DNA of 64,000 nt. It comes from JBFAPK01 sp040676675 (GTDB taxonomy: Bacteria; Actinomycetota; Actinomycetes; Mycobacteriales; Micromonosporaceae). The translations under genes and the position numbers were made by a program. The stretch spans positions 1-64,000 of the forward strand of contig NZ_JBFAPK010000047.1 in assembly GCF_040676675.1 (NCBI RefSeq). Reading direction: 5' to 3'. This document shows positions 18,765 through 27,982 of the stretch, one piece after another. Under the pieces are notes generated by a model that worked only from the letters and a program-made list of their open reading frames with translations, ran no database searches and was not told the DNA's origin. Position 1 is the stretch's first letter. Every line of letters begins with the position of its first letter.

Positions 18765-19876
18765 CACTTCTCCCTGACGGCGTCGAGCCCGTACGCGACC
18801 AGCGGGGCGACCAGCCCGCCGATGCGGTCGAAGCCCTCGCCCACGGTCTGGCCCAGGCCGTACCGGTAGTGGATGCCCTCGCAGATCACGGCGAGCTTGA
18901 AACAGCCGAGCGCGACGTGCCAGTGCAGCGGGCCGACGTCGACATCGGCGCGCCCGGCGTACCGGGCGATCAGCTCGGCGCCGTCCGGGAAACCGGCGGC
19001 CGGGCCGAGCCCGTCGGCGACCGGGTTCGCGACCGGTGCGTCGCCGTCCCCGCGGCCCAGCACCTCCCAGTACGTCAGCAGCAGCCCGAGGTCGGCCAGC
19101 GGATCGCCCAGCGTCGCCATCTCCCAGTCGAGCACCGCCCGTACCGACACCGGCTCGACCTCGGCCAGCAGGTTGTCCAGGCGGTAGTCGCCGTGCACGA
19201 TCCGGCCGGCGTTCGCCCCCTCCGGTACCGTCGCCGCCAGCCGTTCGCGCAGCTCGTCGATGCCGGGCAGCGGCCGGCTGCGGGAGCGGTCCAGCTGGGC
19301 CCCCCAGCGCCGGACCTGCCGGGCCAGGAAACCCTCGGGCCGGCCGAAGTCGGCGAGCCCCACCTCGGCCGGGTCGACGCCGTGCAGCGTCGCGAGGGTG
19401 TCCATCATCGCCATGGCCAGGTCCCGGCGCTGCCCGGCGCCGAGCGCGTCGGTCTGCGCGCGGCTGCGGTAGATCACCCCGTCGACGCGTTCCATCAGGT
19501 AGAACGGCGCCCCGAGCACCTCCTCGTCGGCGCAGAACAGCAGCGCGGCGGGGACCGGTACGCCGGTCGGGGCCAGCGCCGTGATGACCCGGTGTTCGCG
19601 CGCCATGTCGTGCGCGGTGGCGAGCACGTGCCCCAGCGGCGGCCGGCGGAGCACGAACTCGCGGGCGCCCGAGCGGACCAGGTAGGTGAGGTTCGACCGG
19701 CCGCCGGCGATCAGCTCGGCCCGCGGCGCCGCGCCGTCGAGCAGCTCCGGCCGGTGGGTCGCGAGGTACGCGGCGAGCCGGTCGAGGTCGAGGCCGGACG
19801 GGTGTCGGCCGGGCCGTGACGGCGGCTGCGCCGGCTGCCGCGCCGGCCGGAGGGGTGCGGCCGGCGGGTCGGTCAT
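18764..19876 (-). CDS. APH-type (ACAD10-like) phosphotransferase
   Basis: A 370-residue aminoglycoside-phosphotransferase-fold kinase. The catalytic loop 'VHGDYRLDNLL' is near residue 227 and the metal-binding 'LDWEMATLGDPLADLG' follows; the nucleotide-binding N-lobe has 'RSNLTYLVRSGAREFVLRR'. Stand-alone members next to acyl-CoA dehydrogenases correspond to the kinase domain of ACAD10/11, which phosphorylates 4-hydroxyacyl-CoA for removal by the dehydrogenase partner; resistance to aminoglycosides is not implied. It overlaps the dehydrogenase by one base and is preceded by a palindrome-containing divergent promoter region. Confidence 0.85.
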   Translation of the reverse strand: MTDPPAAPLRPARQPAQPPSRPGRHPSGLDLDRLAAYLATHRPELLDGAAPRAELIAGGRSNLTYLVRSGAREFVLRRPPLGHVLATAHDMAREHRVITALAPTGVPVPAALLFCADEEVLGAPFYLMERVDGVIYRSRAQTDALGAGQRRDLAMAMMDTLATLHGVDPAEVGLADFGRPEGFLARQVRRWGAQLDRSRSRPLPGIDELRERLAATVPEGANAGRIVHGDYRLDNLLAEVEPVSVRAVLDWEMATLGDPLADLGLLLTYWEVLGRGDGDAPVANPVADGLGPAAGFPDGAELIARYAGRADVDVGPLHWHVALGCFKLAVICEGIHYRYGLGQTVGEGFDRIGGLVAPLVAYGLDAVREK

Positions 19877-19920
19877 CCGAACAGTTGATGGCAGTTCAGC
19901 CGGGTTGTCAAGGGACGGAT

Positions 19921-19949
19921 TGTTGCCACCGAGACACGGTGTGGCAACA
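19921..19949. promoter_or_regulatory. Inverted repeat in divergent promoter region
   Basis: 9-bp arms tgttgccac / gtggcaaca with an 11-base spacer, between the divergent phosphotransferase and ACT-domain genes. A candidate operator; no regulator gene is adjacent. Confidence 0.5.
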
Positions 19950-20092
19950 GGGGCGAAATGGTCAACATGCAGGCTGGTGCCATCGATCCGGGGTACGCGG
20001 ATGGACGACGGGTGACCGGTGGGTGTCCGGCGCGTGCGACGCGTGGGTCCGGTGCGTGCGCCGCGGGGACCTCGCCAGACGAAGGGACTGCC

Positions 20093-20803
20093 ATGCTGCT
20101 GAGGGTTCGGGTGACCCTGCCGGACCGGCCCGGAGCGCTCGGCCAGGTGGCCCGCACGCTCGGCGTCGCCGGTGCCGACATCGTCCAGGTGGTGGTCCTG
20201 GAGCGGCTCGGCGGTCGGGCGGTGGACGACTTCACCGTGGTCTGGCCCGGCGTGGCCCGCGTCGACCGGCTCCTCGCCGGCCTCGCCGCGATCCCCGGGG
20301 TGCAGGTCGACGGCGTCTGGCGGGCGATCGGCACCCCGACCACCGGCGGTCAGGACGCGGAGTTGCTGGCCCAGGTCGCGGCGAACCCGACCGACGGCCT
20401 GGCGACCCTGGTCGACGCCGTACCCGGCCTGCTCGCGGCCGACTGGGCGGCGGCCGCGGTGGTTCCGGCGGACTGGGCGGCCCGCAGCGAGCCGTCCGGC
20501 GCCGGGGGCGAGCCCGCGGTCGCGTACGCGAGTTGGCGCGCCCCGACGCCGCTGCGACTGCCCGAGGTGACGCCGCTGCGGGCCCGCGCGCTGGACGGGC
20601 CGACCGGCGTGCACTTCGCCGCGGCCCCGTTCGGCCGGGCCGGGCTGGTGCTGCTGGTGGCGCGCGAGTCCCCGGAGCTGTCGGCGGCGGCCTTCCACGT
20701 CACCGAGGTCGACCGGGTCGCGCAGCTGGTCCGCGCCGCCGCGGTGATCCTCGGTGACCGGCTCGACCTGGTCAGCGCGCCCCCGGTCGCATCGCGCCCC
20801 TGA
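20093..20803 (+). CDS. ACT-domain protein
   Basis: A 236-residue protein whose first about 75 residues form an ACT domain ('LLRVRVTLPDRPGALGQVAR', with the usual Asp-Arg-Pro-Gly turn). The C-terminal 150 residues are Ala-rich and carry no recognised domain. ACT domains bind amino acids. It lies directly upstream of an ACT-GNAT fusion gene, with which it shares N-terminal organisation, so it may be a diverged paralogue or a regulatory partner. Confidence 0.7.
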   Translation: MLLRVRVTLPDRPGALGQVARTLGVAGADIVQVVVLERLGGRAVDDFTVVWPGVARVDRLLAGLAAIPGVQVDGVWRAIGTPTTGGQDAELLAQVAANPTDGLATLVDAVPGLLAADWAAAAVVPADWAARSEPSGAGGEPAVAYASWRAPTPLRLPEVTPLRARALDGPTGVHFAAAPFGRAGLVLLVARESPELSAAAFHVTEVDRVAQLVRAAAVILGDRLDLVSAPPVASRP

Positions 20804-20961
20804 CCACCCGGGCCGCCCTCCCGGGCCCGCCGAGTCGCGACAGCCCCGGTCGCCGGGCCGCCCCGCGGCCGGCCCCGCTCGGCGCGGCGGCGCGACTGGT
20901 CACCGGCGGGCAACCCGGGGGAAACAGCCGGTGGGCACGCTGGGTGGGGAAGGAGGACGAC

Positions 20962-22041
20962 ATGGCGCTATGGCGGATCCGGGCCACGGTCGACGACCGC
21001 CCCGGCTACCTCTCCGTGCTGACCGCGAGCCTGGCACTGCGGGGGGTCAACATCCTCACCGTGCAGGTGCACACCACCGAGGCGGGGGCGGTCGACGACT
21101 TCCTCGTCGACGCGCCCGACGCGCTGACCGAGGACGACCTGGTCGCGGCCGTCGAGCGGGGCCGGGGGCGGCACTGCTGGGTGGCCCGCAGCGAGGCGCG
21201 CGGCCTGGTCGACCAGCCCACCCGGGCGCTCGGGCTGGCCAACCGGCTGGTACGCGACCCGGACGCGCTCGGCGAGGCGCTGCGTACCCTGCTGGGCGCC
21301 ACGGCGGTGACCTGGCGGGCGGTACCCGGTCCGGCGCGGCACGGCGGTCCCGGCGAGGCGATGTGGCTGTCGGACCCGGCCGGCGGCTCCTTCGAGATCG
21401 TGCGGGACGCGCCCAGCTTCACCCCGGCCGAGTACGCCCGCGCCCAGGCCCTGGTGGACCTGGCCACCACCGTCGTGCGGCAGCCGGCCGAACGGGTCGC
21501 GCTGGTGCTGGCCGACGGCACCGAGCTGACCGTACGACCGGCGACCGGCGACGACCTGCCCGCCGTACGCGAGCTGCACGAGCACTGCTCGCCCGCGAGC
21601 CTGCGCCGGCGCTACCCCGGCGGTACGCCCGGCCCCGCGCGGCTGGCCCGGCTGCTGGCACCCGCCCGCGGCCTCACCCTGCTGGCCGTCGCGGACGGCG
21701 GTGTGCCCCCGGACCTCGGCGGACCGGACCGGGTGGTGGCGATGGCGAACCTGGCGGCCGAGGGGCACCTGGCCGAGCTGGCGGTGCTGGTGGCGGACGC
21801 CTGGCAGCGCCGCGGACTGGGCGGGGCGCTGCTGCGCCGGCTGGTCGCCCACGCCCGGCGGGTCGGCGCCGGGGCGCTGACCGCGCACACCGGCGCGGAG
21901 AACACCAGCGTGCTGCGCATGCTGGATCGGCACGGGCTGCCGCCGGCCACCGTGGAGCGGGACGCCTCGCTGGTCAGCGTCACGCTCCCGCTGCTCCCGG
22001 CCGCCCCGCCGGTTTCCGCGCCCCGCGACGTCGCGATCTAG
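20962..22041 (+). CDS. ACT-GNAT fusion acetyltransferase
   Basis: A 359-residue protein: N-terminal ACT domain (residues 1-72, 'RIRATVDDRPGYLSVLTASL'), a middle region, and a C-terminal GNAT acetyltransferase (about 195-345) with the acetyl-CoA loop 'AWQRRGLGGALLRRLV'. Amino-acid-regulated protein lysine acetyltransferases of this ACT-GNAT design have been described in Micromonospora aurantiaca, so allosteric control by an amino acid is a fair inference. RBS AGGAGG at 20951-20956. Its ATC-TAG end is formed by the left arm of a family A repeat. Confidence 0.85.
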   Translation: MALWRIRATVDDRPGYLSVLTASLALRGVNILTVQVHTTEAGAVDDFLVDAPDALTEDDLVAAVERGRGRHCWVARSEARGLVDQPTRALGLANRLVRDPDALGEALRTLLGATAVTWRAVPGPARHGGPGEAMWLSDPAGGSFEIVRDAPSFTPAEYARAQALVDLATTVVRQPAERVALVLADGTELTVRPATGDDLPAVRELHEHCSPASLRRRYPGGTPGPARLARLLAPARGLTLLAVADGGVPPDLGGPDRVVAMANLAAEGHLAELAVLVADAWQRRGLGGALLRRLVAHARRVGAGALTAHTGAENTSVLRMLDRHGLPPATVERDASLVSVTLPLLPAAPPVSAPRDVAI

Positions 22042-22093
22042 GGCAAATCCGCGCTATTTGATCTCTAATCACGTGGATTTGCCCTAGATCGCG
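22032..22093. repeat. Family A palindromic repeat, copy 2
   Basis: Perfect 19-bp arms (22032-22050 and 22075-22093). The 24-base loop is nearly the reverse complement of the loop of copy 1, so this copy is inverted. It separates the convergent ACT-GNAT and aldehyde dehydrogenase genes and supplies the stop codon of the former. Confidence 0.85.
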
Positions 22094-22117
22094 GGCGTCG
22101 GGCGCCAGCGACCGTGG

Positions 22118-23689
22118 CTAGGTGGCCGGGTAGCTGTTGTAGTCGGGGAAGTTGCCGTAGAGCCGCTCGCCGGTCGGGCTGACCGTCACGGCGTGCACCA
22201 GCAGGTCACCGCCGACGAACGCGCCCTTCCAGGAGGCGCCGCGACCACCGAACGGCTCGTCCCGGTCGCCCCGGGAGCGGGGCTTGTTGATGCCGACCTT
22301 GAACGCCTGGAGGTCCACGGCGAGCTTGGCGGCCAGCTCCTCGTCGTCGCAGGCGAGGCTCGCCACCAGCGCGCCGTTCGAGGCGTTCATCGCGGCCAGC
22401 AGCTCGTCGCGGGTGTCGACCACCACGATCGTGTCGACCGGGCCGAACGGTTCGGCGTGCATCAGCCGGGACCGGCCGGGCGGGGCCAGCAGCACCGACG
22501 GCGCCACGTACGCGGAGGTGTCCTGCCCGTCGAGGAAGGGCGCGCCGTCCAGCCGGCCCCGGTAGAGCGGGACCGCGCCGCCGCGTACCGCCTCGTCGAC
22601 CTTGCGGTGCAGCTCGTCGGCCTTGGCGGCGCTGATCAGCGGCCCGAAGTCGAGCTCCGGCAGCGGGTCGCCGGCCGACCAGTCGTCGCCCACGGCGAGC
22701 GGGTGGCCGAAGCGGACCGAGCGGACCACCGGCAGGTACATCTCCAGGAAGCGGTCGACCAGGTCGCGCTGCACCACGAAGCGCGGGTACGCCGTGCACC
22801 GCTGCTTGCCGTACTCGAAGCCCTTCTTGAGGTGCTTGGCGAGGCTGTCCCACTGGCTGAACTCCCAGATGCCCCAGGCGTTCAGCCCCTCCTGCTCGAT
22901 CATGTGGCGCTTGTCGGTGTCGAGCAGCGCGGCGGCGACCTTGCCGCCGTTGGAGCGGCCGCCGACGAAGGCGACCGCGCCGATCTCCGGGGCCCGCACC
23001 AGCACCTCGGATAGCTCCTCGCCGCCGCCGGAGAGCAGCGTGGCGGGAAGCCCGGCCCGGCGCATCAGCGCGTGCGCCACGGTGAGGCAGACCGCGCCGC
23101 CCTGGGAGGGGGTCTTGGCGATCACGGCGTTGCCGGCGAGGAGCTGCACCAGCTCGGCGTGGACCAGCACGCTCATCGGGTAGTTCCAGCTGGCGATGTT
23201 GCTGACCGGGCCGTCCAGCGGCTCGCGCCCGTCGGCGAGCATCCGGTCGATCTCGCCGACGTACCAGCGGACGCCGTCGAGCGCCCGGTCGACGTCGGCG
23301 CAGGCGAGCCGCCACGGCTTGCCGATCTCCCAGACCAGCAGCAGGGCGAGCAGGTCCCGGTGCTCGGTCAGCGCGTCGAGCGCCTCGACCACCCGGGCCT
23401 TGCGCTCGGGCAGCGGCGTGGCGGCCCACTCGCGGTGCTCGGCGGCGGCGGCCAGCACCGCGGCGCGCGCGCCGTCCGCGCCGAGCCGGGGCAGGTTGAC
23501 CAGTACGCTGTTGTCCACCGGGGTACGCACGGGGGTCGGGGTGCCGACGGATCGCCAGCTGCCCTCGACGAGGTTGCGCAGGGTCGCCGGGGCCGAACCG
23601 GCGCCCGCGTCGAATGCTTCGGGGGTCGCGGCCACCGCGCGGGCGAGTGTCTCCTGCCAGGCGGTGCCGTCGGCGAGGCGTAGGGCCAT
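22118..23689 (-). CDS. Aldehyde dehydrogenase family protein
   Basis: A 523-residue NAD(P)-dependent aldehyde dehydrogenase. Cofactor-binding blocks are 'SNIASWNYPMSVLVHAELV', 'GNAVIAKTPSQGG' and 'AVAFVGGRSNGG'. The likely catalytic Cys is in 'GKQRCTAYPRFVV' near residue 297, and the general-base region reads 'EQEGLNAWG' rather than the common ELGGK. The C-terminal 'HAEPFGPVDTIVVVDTRDE' is conserved. This branch is widespread in actinobacteria and its natural substrate is not settled. AGGAGG lies five bases before the ATG at 23689. Confidence 0.85.
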   Translation of the reverse strand: MALRLADGTAWQETLARAVAATPEAFDAGAGSAPATLRNLVEGSWRSVGTPTPVRTPVDNSVLVNLPRLGADGARAAVLAAAAEHREWAATPLPERKARVVEALDALTEHRDLLALLLVWEIGKPWRLACADVDRALDGVRWYVGEIDRMLADGREPLDGPVSNIASWNYPMSVLVHAELVQLLAGNAVIAKTPSQGGAVCLTVAHALMRRAGLPATLLSGGGEELSEVLVRAPEIGAVAFVGGRSNGGKVAAALLDTDKRHMIEQEGLNAWGIWEFSQWDSLAKHLKKGFEYGKQRCTAYPRFVVQRDLVDRFLEMYLPVVRSVRFGHPLAVGDDWSAGDPLPELDFGPLISAAKADELHRKVDEAVRGGAVPLYRGRLDGAPFLDGQDTSAYVAPSVLLAPPGRSRLMHAEPFGPVDTIVVVDTRDELLAAMNASNGALVASLACDDEELAAKLAVDLQAFKVGINKPRSRGDRDEPFGGRGASWKGAFVGGDLLVHAVTVSPTGERLYGNFPDYNSYPAT

Positions 23690-23917
23690 CGCAGCCTCCT
23701 CGGAATGACCAGTGGAGCGGCGACATCGCTGGCACCGCTGATCTGCCCGTACTGTCTCCCGAGGCGATGAGCAGCGGCAACCGTACGCTCGTAGGCCGGG
23801 ACATGCCGTCCCAGTCGCGGCGCCGACCGGTACGTGGCGCGCCCCGGCCGAACCGGGCCGAGCCCGGCTGAGCTGGCCGAACGAGCGCTGTACATCGACC
23901 AAGCTCGATTATGTGAG

Positions 23918-24505
23918 CTAACTCGTTGCGCGGAAAGGGCTTTCCTGTGTATCGCCGCGCCCGGTGCCGCCGAGCGCCGCGAGCACGTCGTCGGTCCGGC
24001 AGACCGTGCCGAGCCGCGGGAAGACGTACTCGAACGCGAAGGCGTGGGCGTGCGCGTCCAGGCCGGTCATCGCGTCCTCCGGCAGGACGACCCGGTAGCC
24101 CAGTTCGTCGGCGAAGTGGGCGGTCTGTTCGACCCCGAAGTTGGTGGCGATGCCGGTGAGCACGAGCGTGTCGATGCGCCGTTCGCGCAGCGCGGCGTCG
24201 AGCCCGGTCTCGTGGAACGCGCCCCAGGTGTGCTTGACGACGGGCAGGTCGCCGGCGAGCGGCGCGGCCTCCGGTACCAGCTCGCTGCCGGGCGGCTGCT
24301 CGGTCACGCCCGGCCGGTCGACCCGCACGCTCACCACCAGCGCGCCGGCGGCCCGGTGCGCGGCGGCCAGCGCCGTGGCGCGGGTGACCACGTCCGGTCC
24401 CGAGTGCGGCGCGGTCGGCAGCTCGACGATCCGCCGCTGCAGGTCGATGAGCAGCACGGCGGTGCGGGCGGGTTCGAGGGTCAGGTCGCTGTCGAGGTTT
24501 TCCAT
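23918..24505 (-). CDS. Isochorismatase-fold hydrolase without the catalytic Cys
   Basis: A 195-residue isochorismatase-superfamily protein. The conserved Asp is in 'LLIDLQ' (D21) and the Lys in 'PVVKHTWGAF' near 91. At the position of the nucleophilic Cys in cysteine hydrolases (usual 'ATNICVE') it reads 'ATNFGVE', i.e. Gly. True isochorismatases also lack this Cys, so vinyl-ether hydrolysis is possible but amidase activity by the usual mechanism is not. A second gene in this window (48201-48785) shows the same replacement. No siderophore or phenazine gene is nearby. Confidence 0.8.
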   Translation of the reverse strand: MENLDSDLTLEPARTAVLLIDLQRRIVELPTAPHSGPDVVTRATALAAAHRAAGALVVSVRVDRPGVTEQPPGSELVPEAAPLAGDLPVVKHTWGAFHETGLDAALRERRIDTLVLTGIATNFGVEQTAHFADELGYRVVLPEDAMTGLDAHAHAFAFEYVFPRLGTVCRTDDVLAALGGTGRGDTQESPFRATS

Positions 24506-24548
24506 GATCTTGAGGTTAGCCGGTGCCGGCCCCCGGCCGGTGCGGTGC

Positions 24549-24578
24549 TTCACAAAGCGGCAACGGCCCGGTTACATT
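24549..24578 (+). promoter_or_regulatory. Candidate promoter of the GH9 cellulase
   Basis: TTCACA (24549-24554) and TACATT (24573-24578) with an 18-base spacer; a CebR box follows 16 bases downstream. Confidence 0.5.
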
Positions 24579-24594
24579 GTTGGGCATCCATTCG

Positions 24595-24608
24595 TGGGAG
24601 CGCTCCCG
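24595..24608. promoter_or_regulatory. CebR-type operator of the GH9 cellulase
   Basis: tgggagcgctcccg, identical to the second cebE operator and 13/14 to the CebR palindrome. It lies just downstream of the candidate promoter, a blocking position. Confidence 0.85.
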
Positions 24609-24762
24609 GGCCTTCGCCGGAAACTCCCTCCGCGCCGCAACGAACCCCCACCCCAGCAGGCCGTGCCGGATGCGGGGAAGGGGCGGATGCGCCCACACCC
24701 GCCCCTTCATGTCCTCCGCAAACGCGTCACCGCGCGCGGCTCCACGGACAGGAGCGATTCTA

Positions 24763-27711
24763 ATGCGTGACGACACGGCACCGGTCCGCCCGAAAGGTCA
24801 ACCCCGGCGGTCCGGAAATCGGCCAAGGTCCGGACACTGGTACCACCGCCTCCTGGGTACGACGGCGGCGCTGCTGGTGACGGCCTCGCTCGCCGCCGCG
24901 CCCGCGCGGGCCGCGACCGCGACCCCGGCCGGAGCCGTCGGTGCCGGTGACGTCGCCCCGGCCGCGACCTACAACTACGCCGAGGCGCTGCAGAAGTCGC
25001 TCCTCTTCTACGAGGCGCAGCAGTCCGGCACCCTGCCCGACTGGAACCGCGTCTCCTGGCGCGGCGACTCGGCGCTGACCGACGGCGCCGACGCCGGCCT
25101 CGACCTCACCGGCGGCTGGTACGACGCGGGCGACCACGTCAAGTTCGGCTTCCCGATGGCGTTCAGCACCACCATGCTCGCCTGGGGCGCGGTCGAGTAC
25201 CGCTCCGCGTACGCCGCCTCCGGCCAGCTCCCGCACCTGCTGAACAACCTGCGCTTCGTCAACGACTACTTCGTCAAGGCGCACCCGTCGGCCAACGTGC
25301 TCTACGGGCAGGTCGGCAAGGGCGACGACGACCACAAGTGGTGGGGACCCGCCGAGGTGCTGCCGATGGCGCGGCCCGCGTACAAGATCGACGCGAGCTG
25401 CGGCGGCGCGGACCTGGCCGGCGAGACCGCGGCCGCGATGGCCGCCTCCTCGATGGTCTTCCGCCCCACCGACGCGGCCTACGCCGACCGGCTGCTCGGC
25501 CACGCCCGGCAGCTCTACACCTTCGCCGACACCGTCCGGCGCGCCTACCACGAGTGCATCACCGACGCGACCAACTTCTACCGCTCCTGGAGCGGCTACA
25601 CCGACGAACTGGTCTGGGGCGCGATCTGGCTCCACCGGGCCACCGGCGAGGCGAGCTACCTGGCCAAGGCCGAGAGCGAGTACGACCGGCTCGGCACCGA
25701 ACCCCAGTCCAGCACCCGGCTCTACAAGTGGACCGTGGCCTGGGACAACAAGCAGTTCGGCGCGTACGTGCTGCTGGCCAACCTGACCGGGAAGCAGAAG
25801 TACGTCGACGACGCCAACCGCTGGCTCGACTACTGGACCGTCGGCGTCAACGGCGAGAAGGTGCGCACCTCCCCGGGCGGGATGGCGGTGCTCGACAGCT
25901 GGGGCGCGCTGCGCTACGCCGCGAACACCTCCTTCGCCGCCCTGGTCTACGCCGACAAGACCACCGACACGACCCGCAAGGCCCGCTACCACGACTTCGC
26001 CGTACGGCAGATCAACTACGCGCTCGGGGACAACCCGCGCCGCGCCAGCTACATGATCGGCTTCGGCGCCAACCCGCCCAAGAATCCGCACCACCGCACC
26101 GCGCACGGCTCCTGGTGGGACAGCCAGCAGGTGCCCGAGGCGACCCGGCACGTGCTCTACGGCGCGCTGGTCGGCGGCCCGTCCGCGCCGGACGACGCGT
26201 ACACCGACAGCCGCGGCGACTACGTGATGAACGAGGTCGCCACCGACTACAACGCCGGTTTCACCTCCGCGCTGGTCCGGCTCTACTCCGAGTACGGCGG
26301 CACGCCGCTGGCGAACTTCCCGCAGCCGGAGGCGCCGGACATGGACGAGCTGACCGTCGAGACCACGGTGATGCAGAACGAGCCGCGGGCCACCGGGATC
26401 AAGGCGATCGTCTACAACAGGTCCGCCTTCCCCGCCCGGGCCCTGAAGAACTCCGCGTTCCGCTACTACTTCCGCCGCGAGGGGACCAGCGCCATCCAGG
26501 TGACCAGCTCGTACACGCAGGGCTGCCCGGCGCCGACCGCCGCCCGCCAGGCCGCCGGCGACCTCTGGTACGTCGAGGTCAACTGCGCCGGGTACACGAT
26601 CGCGCCGGCCGGCCAGTCGGCGCACCGGATGGAGGTGCAGTTCAAGGTCGGCGTACCGGAGGGGGGAACCTGGGATCCCGCCAACGACCCGTCGTACTCC
26701 GCCACCGCCGGCCCGAACCGCAACGTCCCGCTCTACGAGGCCGGCGCGCGGGTCTGGGGGCAGGAGCCCGACTCCGGGCCGGCCGACACCACACCGCCGA
26801 GCGCCCCCGGCACCCCGGTCGCCTCCGGGCTGACCTCGACCGGCGTGACGCTCACCTGGGCGGCCTCGACCGACAGCGGCGGCAGCGGGCTCGCCGGCTA
26901 CACCGTGCGCGAACTCCTGGTCGGCAACGACGTGGTGGTGGGGCGACCGGCGTCGACCAACTCCCTGACCGTCTCCGGGCTGCTGCCCGGCCGCACCTAC
27001 CAGTACTCGGTGGTCGCCCGGGACAACGCGGGGAACGAGTCCGCCGCCTCGGCCACCCTCTCGGTCACCACGCCGCCGGTCGGGGGCGGCGATCCGGACA
27101 CCACCCCGCCCAGCCGGCCCGGCACGCCGACCGCCTCGGCGGTCACCTTCTCGGGGGCCACCCTGACCTGGGCGGCGTCGACCGACAACGTCGCGGTCAG
27201 CGGGTACCGGGTCTACCGGGAGGCCGGCGCCACGGACGTACCGCTGGCCACGGTCACCGGCACCACGTACGCCGTGACCGGGCTGGCGCCCGCGACCGCG
27301 TACGAGTTCTACGTCGTGGCCCTCGACGCCGCCGGCAACGCCTCGACCCCGTCGGCGCCGGTGGCCGTGACCACGGCGCCCGCGCCGCCGGCCAGCGCTT
27401 GCCGGATCACGTACGCCACCAACGACTGGAACACCGGTTTCAGCGCCACCGTGACGGTCACCAACACCGGCTCCACCGCGCTGACCAGCTGGAACCTGGC
27501 GTGGAGCTTCACCGCCGGGCAGCGGGTCACCCAGGCCTGGTCGGCCACGGTGACCCAGACCGGCACCTCGGTCACCGCCGCGAGCCTCTCCTACAACGGG
27601 GCGCTGGCGCCGGGCGCGTCGACGAGCTTCGGCTTCAACGGTACGCACAGCGGCAGCAACCCGAGGCCGGCCGCGTTCACGCTCAACGGGGCCGCCTGCA
27701 CGGTCGCCTGA
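24763..27711 (+). CDS. Secreted multidomain GH9 endoglucanase
   Basis: A 982-residue secreted cellulase. An Arg-rich n-region is followed by a signal peptide ending near 'APARAAT'. Domains in order: GH9 catalytic (about 66-520, with 'WYDAGDHVKFGFPMA', 'NPHHRTAHGS' and the acid in 'DYVMNEVATDYNAGF'), CBM3c-like module (about 526-665), two fibronectin type III modules (about 679-775 and 782-870), and a C-terminal CBM2 (879-982, bounded by two Cys and rich in Trp, binding crystalline cellulose). GH9 plus CBM3c is the processive endoglucanase arrangement. AGGAG precedes the ATG. The upstream CebR box links it to the cellobiose importer. Confidence 0.92.
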   Translation: MRDDTAPVRPKGQPRRSGNRPRSGHWYHRLLGTTAALLVTASLAAAPARAATATPAGAVGAGDVAPAATYNYAEALQKSLLFYEAQQSGTLPDWNRVSWRGDSALTDGADAGLDLTGGWYDAGDHVKFGFPMAFSTTMLAWGAVEYRSAYAASGQLPHLLNNLRFVNDYFVKAHPSANVLYGQVGKGDDDHKWWGPAEVLPMARPAYKIDASCGGADLAGETAAAMAASSMVFRPTDAAYADRLLGHARQLYTFADTVRRAYHECITDATNFYRSWSGYTDELVWGAIWLHRATGEASYLAKAESEYDRLGTEPQSSTRLYKWTVAWDNKQFGAYVLLANLTGKQKYVDDANRWLDYWTVGVNGEKVRTSPGGMAVLDSWGALRYAANTSFAALVYADKTTDTTRKARYHDFAVRQINYALGDNPRRASYMIGFGANPPKNPHHRTAHGSWWDSQQVPEATRHVLYGALVGGPSAPDDAYTDSRGDYVMNEVATDYNAGFTSALVRLYSEYGGTPLANFPQPEAPDMDELTVETTVMQNEPRATGIKAIVYNRSAFPARALKNSAFRYYFRREGTSAIQVTSSYTQGCPAPTAARQAAGDLWYVEVNCAGYTIAPAGQSAHRMEVQFKVGVPEGGTWDPANDPSYSATAGPNRNVPLYEAGARVWGQEPDSGPADTTPPSAPGTPVASGLTSTGVTLTWAASTDSGGSGLAGYTVRELLVGNDVVVGRPASTNSLTVSGLLPGRTYQYSVVARDNAGNESAASATLSVTTPPVGGGDPDTTPPSRPGTPTASAVTFSGATLTWAASTDNVAVSGYRVYREAGATDVPLATVTGTTYAVTGLAPATAYEFYVVALDAAGNASTPSAPVAVTTAPAPPASACRITYATNDWNTGFSATVTVTNTGSTALTSWNLAWSFTAGQRVTQAWSATVTQTGTSVTAASLSYNGALAPGASTSFGFNGTHSGSNPRPAAFTLNGAACTVA

Positions 27712-27982
27712 CCCGCCACGGCCGGCCCGGCGGCGTCGGGTCCGTGATCCGGTCCGGCCCGGCCCGGCGGGGTCGGCACGCGGCCCGGTCGGGGCCGGCC
27801 CGGCGGCGTCGGGTCGGCCCCTCGGCGGCAACTCTGAGCCGTTCTCGCCGTTCCCGGGGTGAGGAAACGCCAACATCTGGACAATTGGGCGGTGGGAGCG
27901 GTCCGGTCCCGGCCTCGCGGCTCGGGTACGCGATGAGTGCCCGCCGGCCAGCCGCCGCGGGCGCCCGCCGGTGCGGTGAGCG

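Noticed and set aside
18764..19876. Aminoglycoside resistance gene
   Set aside because: The kinase fold is shared, but coupling to an acyl-CoA dehydrogenase and sequence character indicate the ACAD10-like branch.
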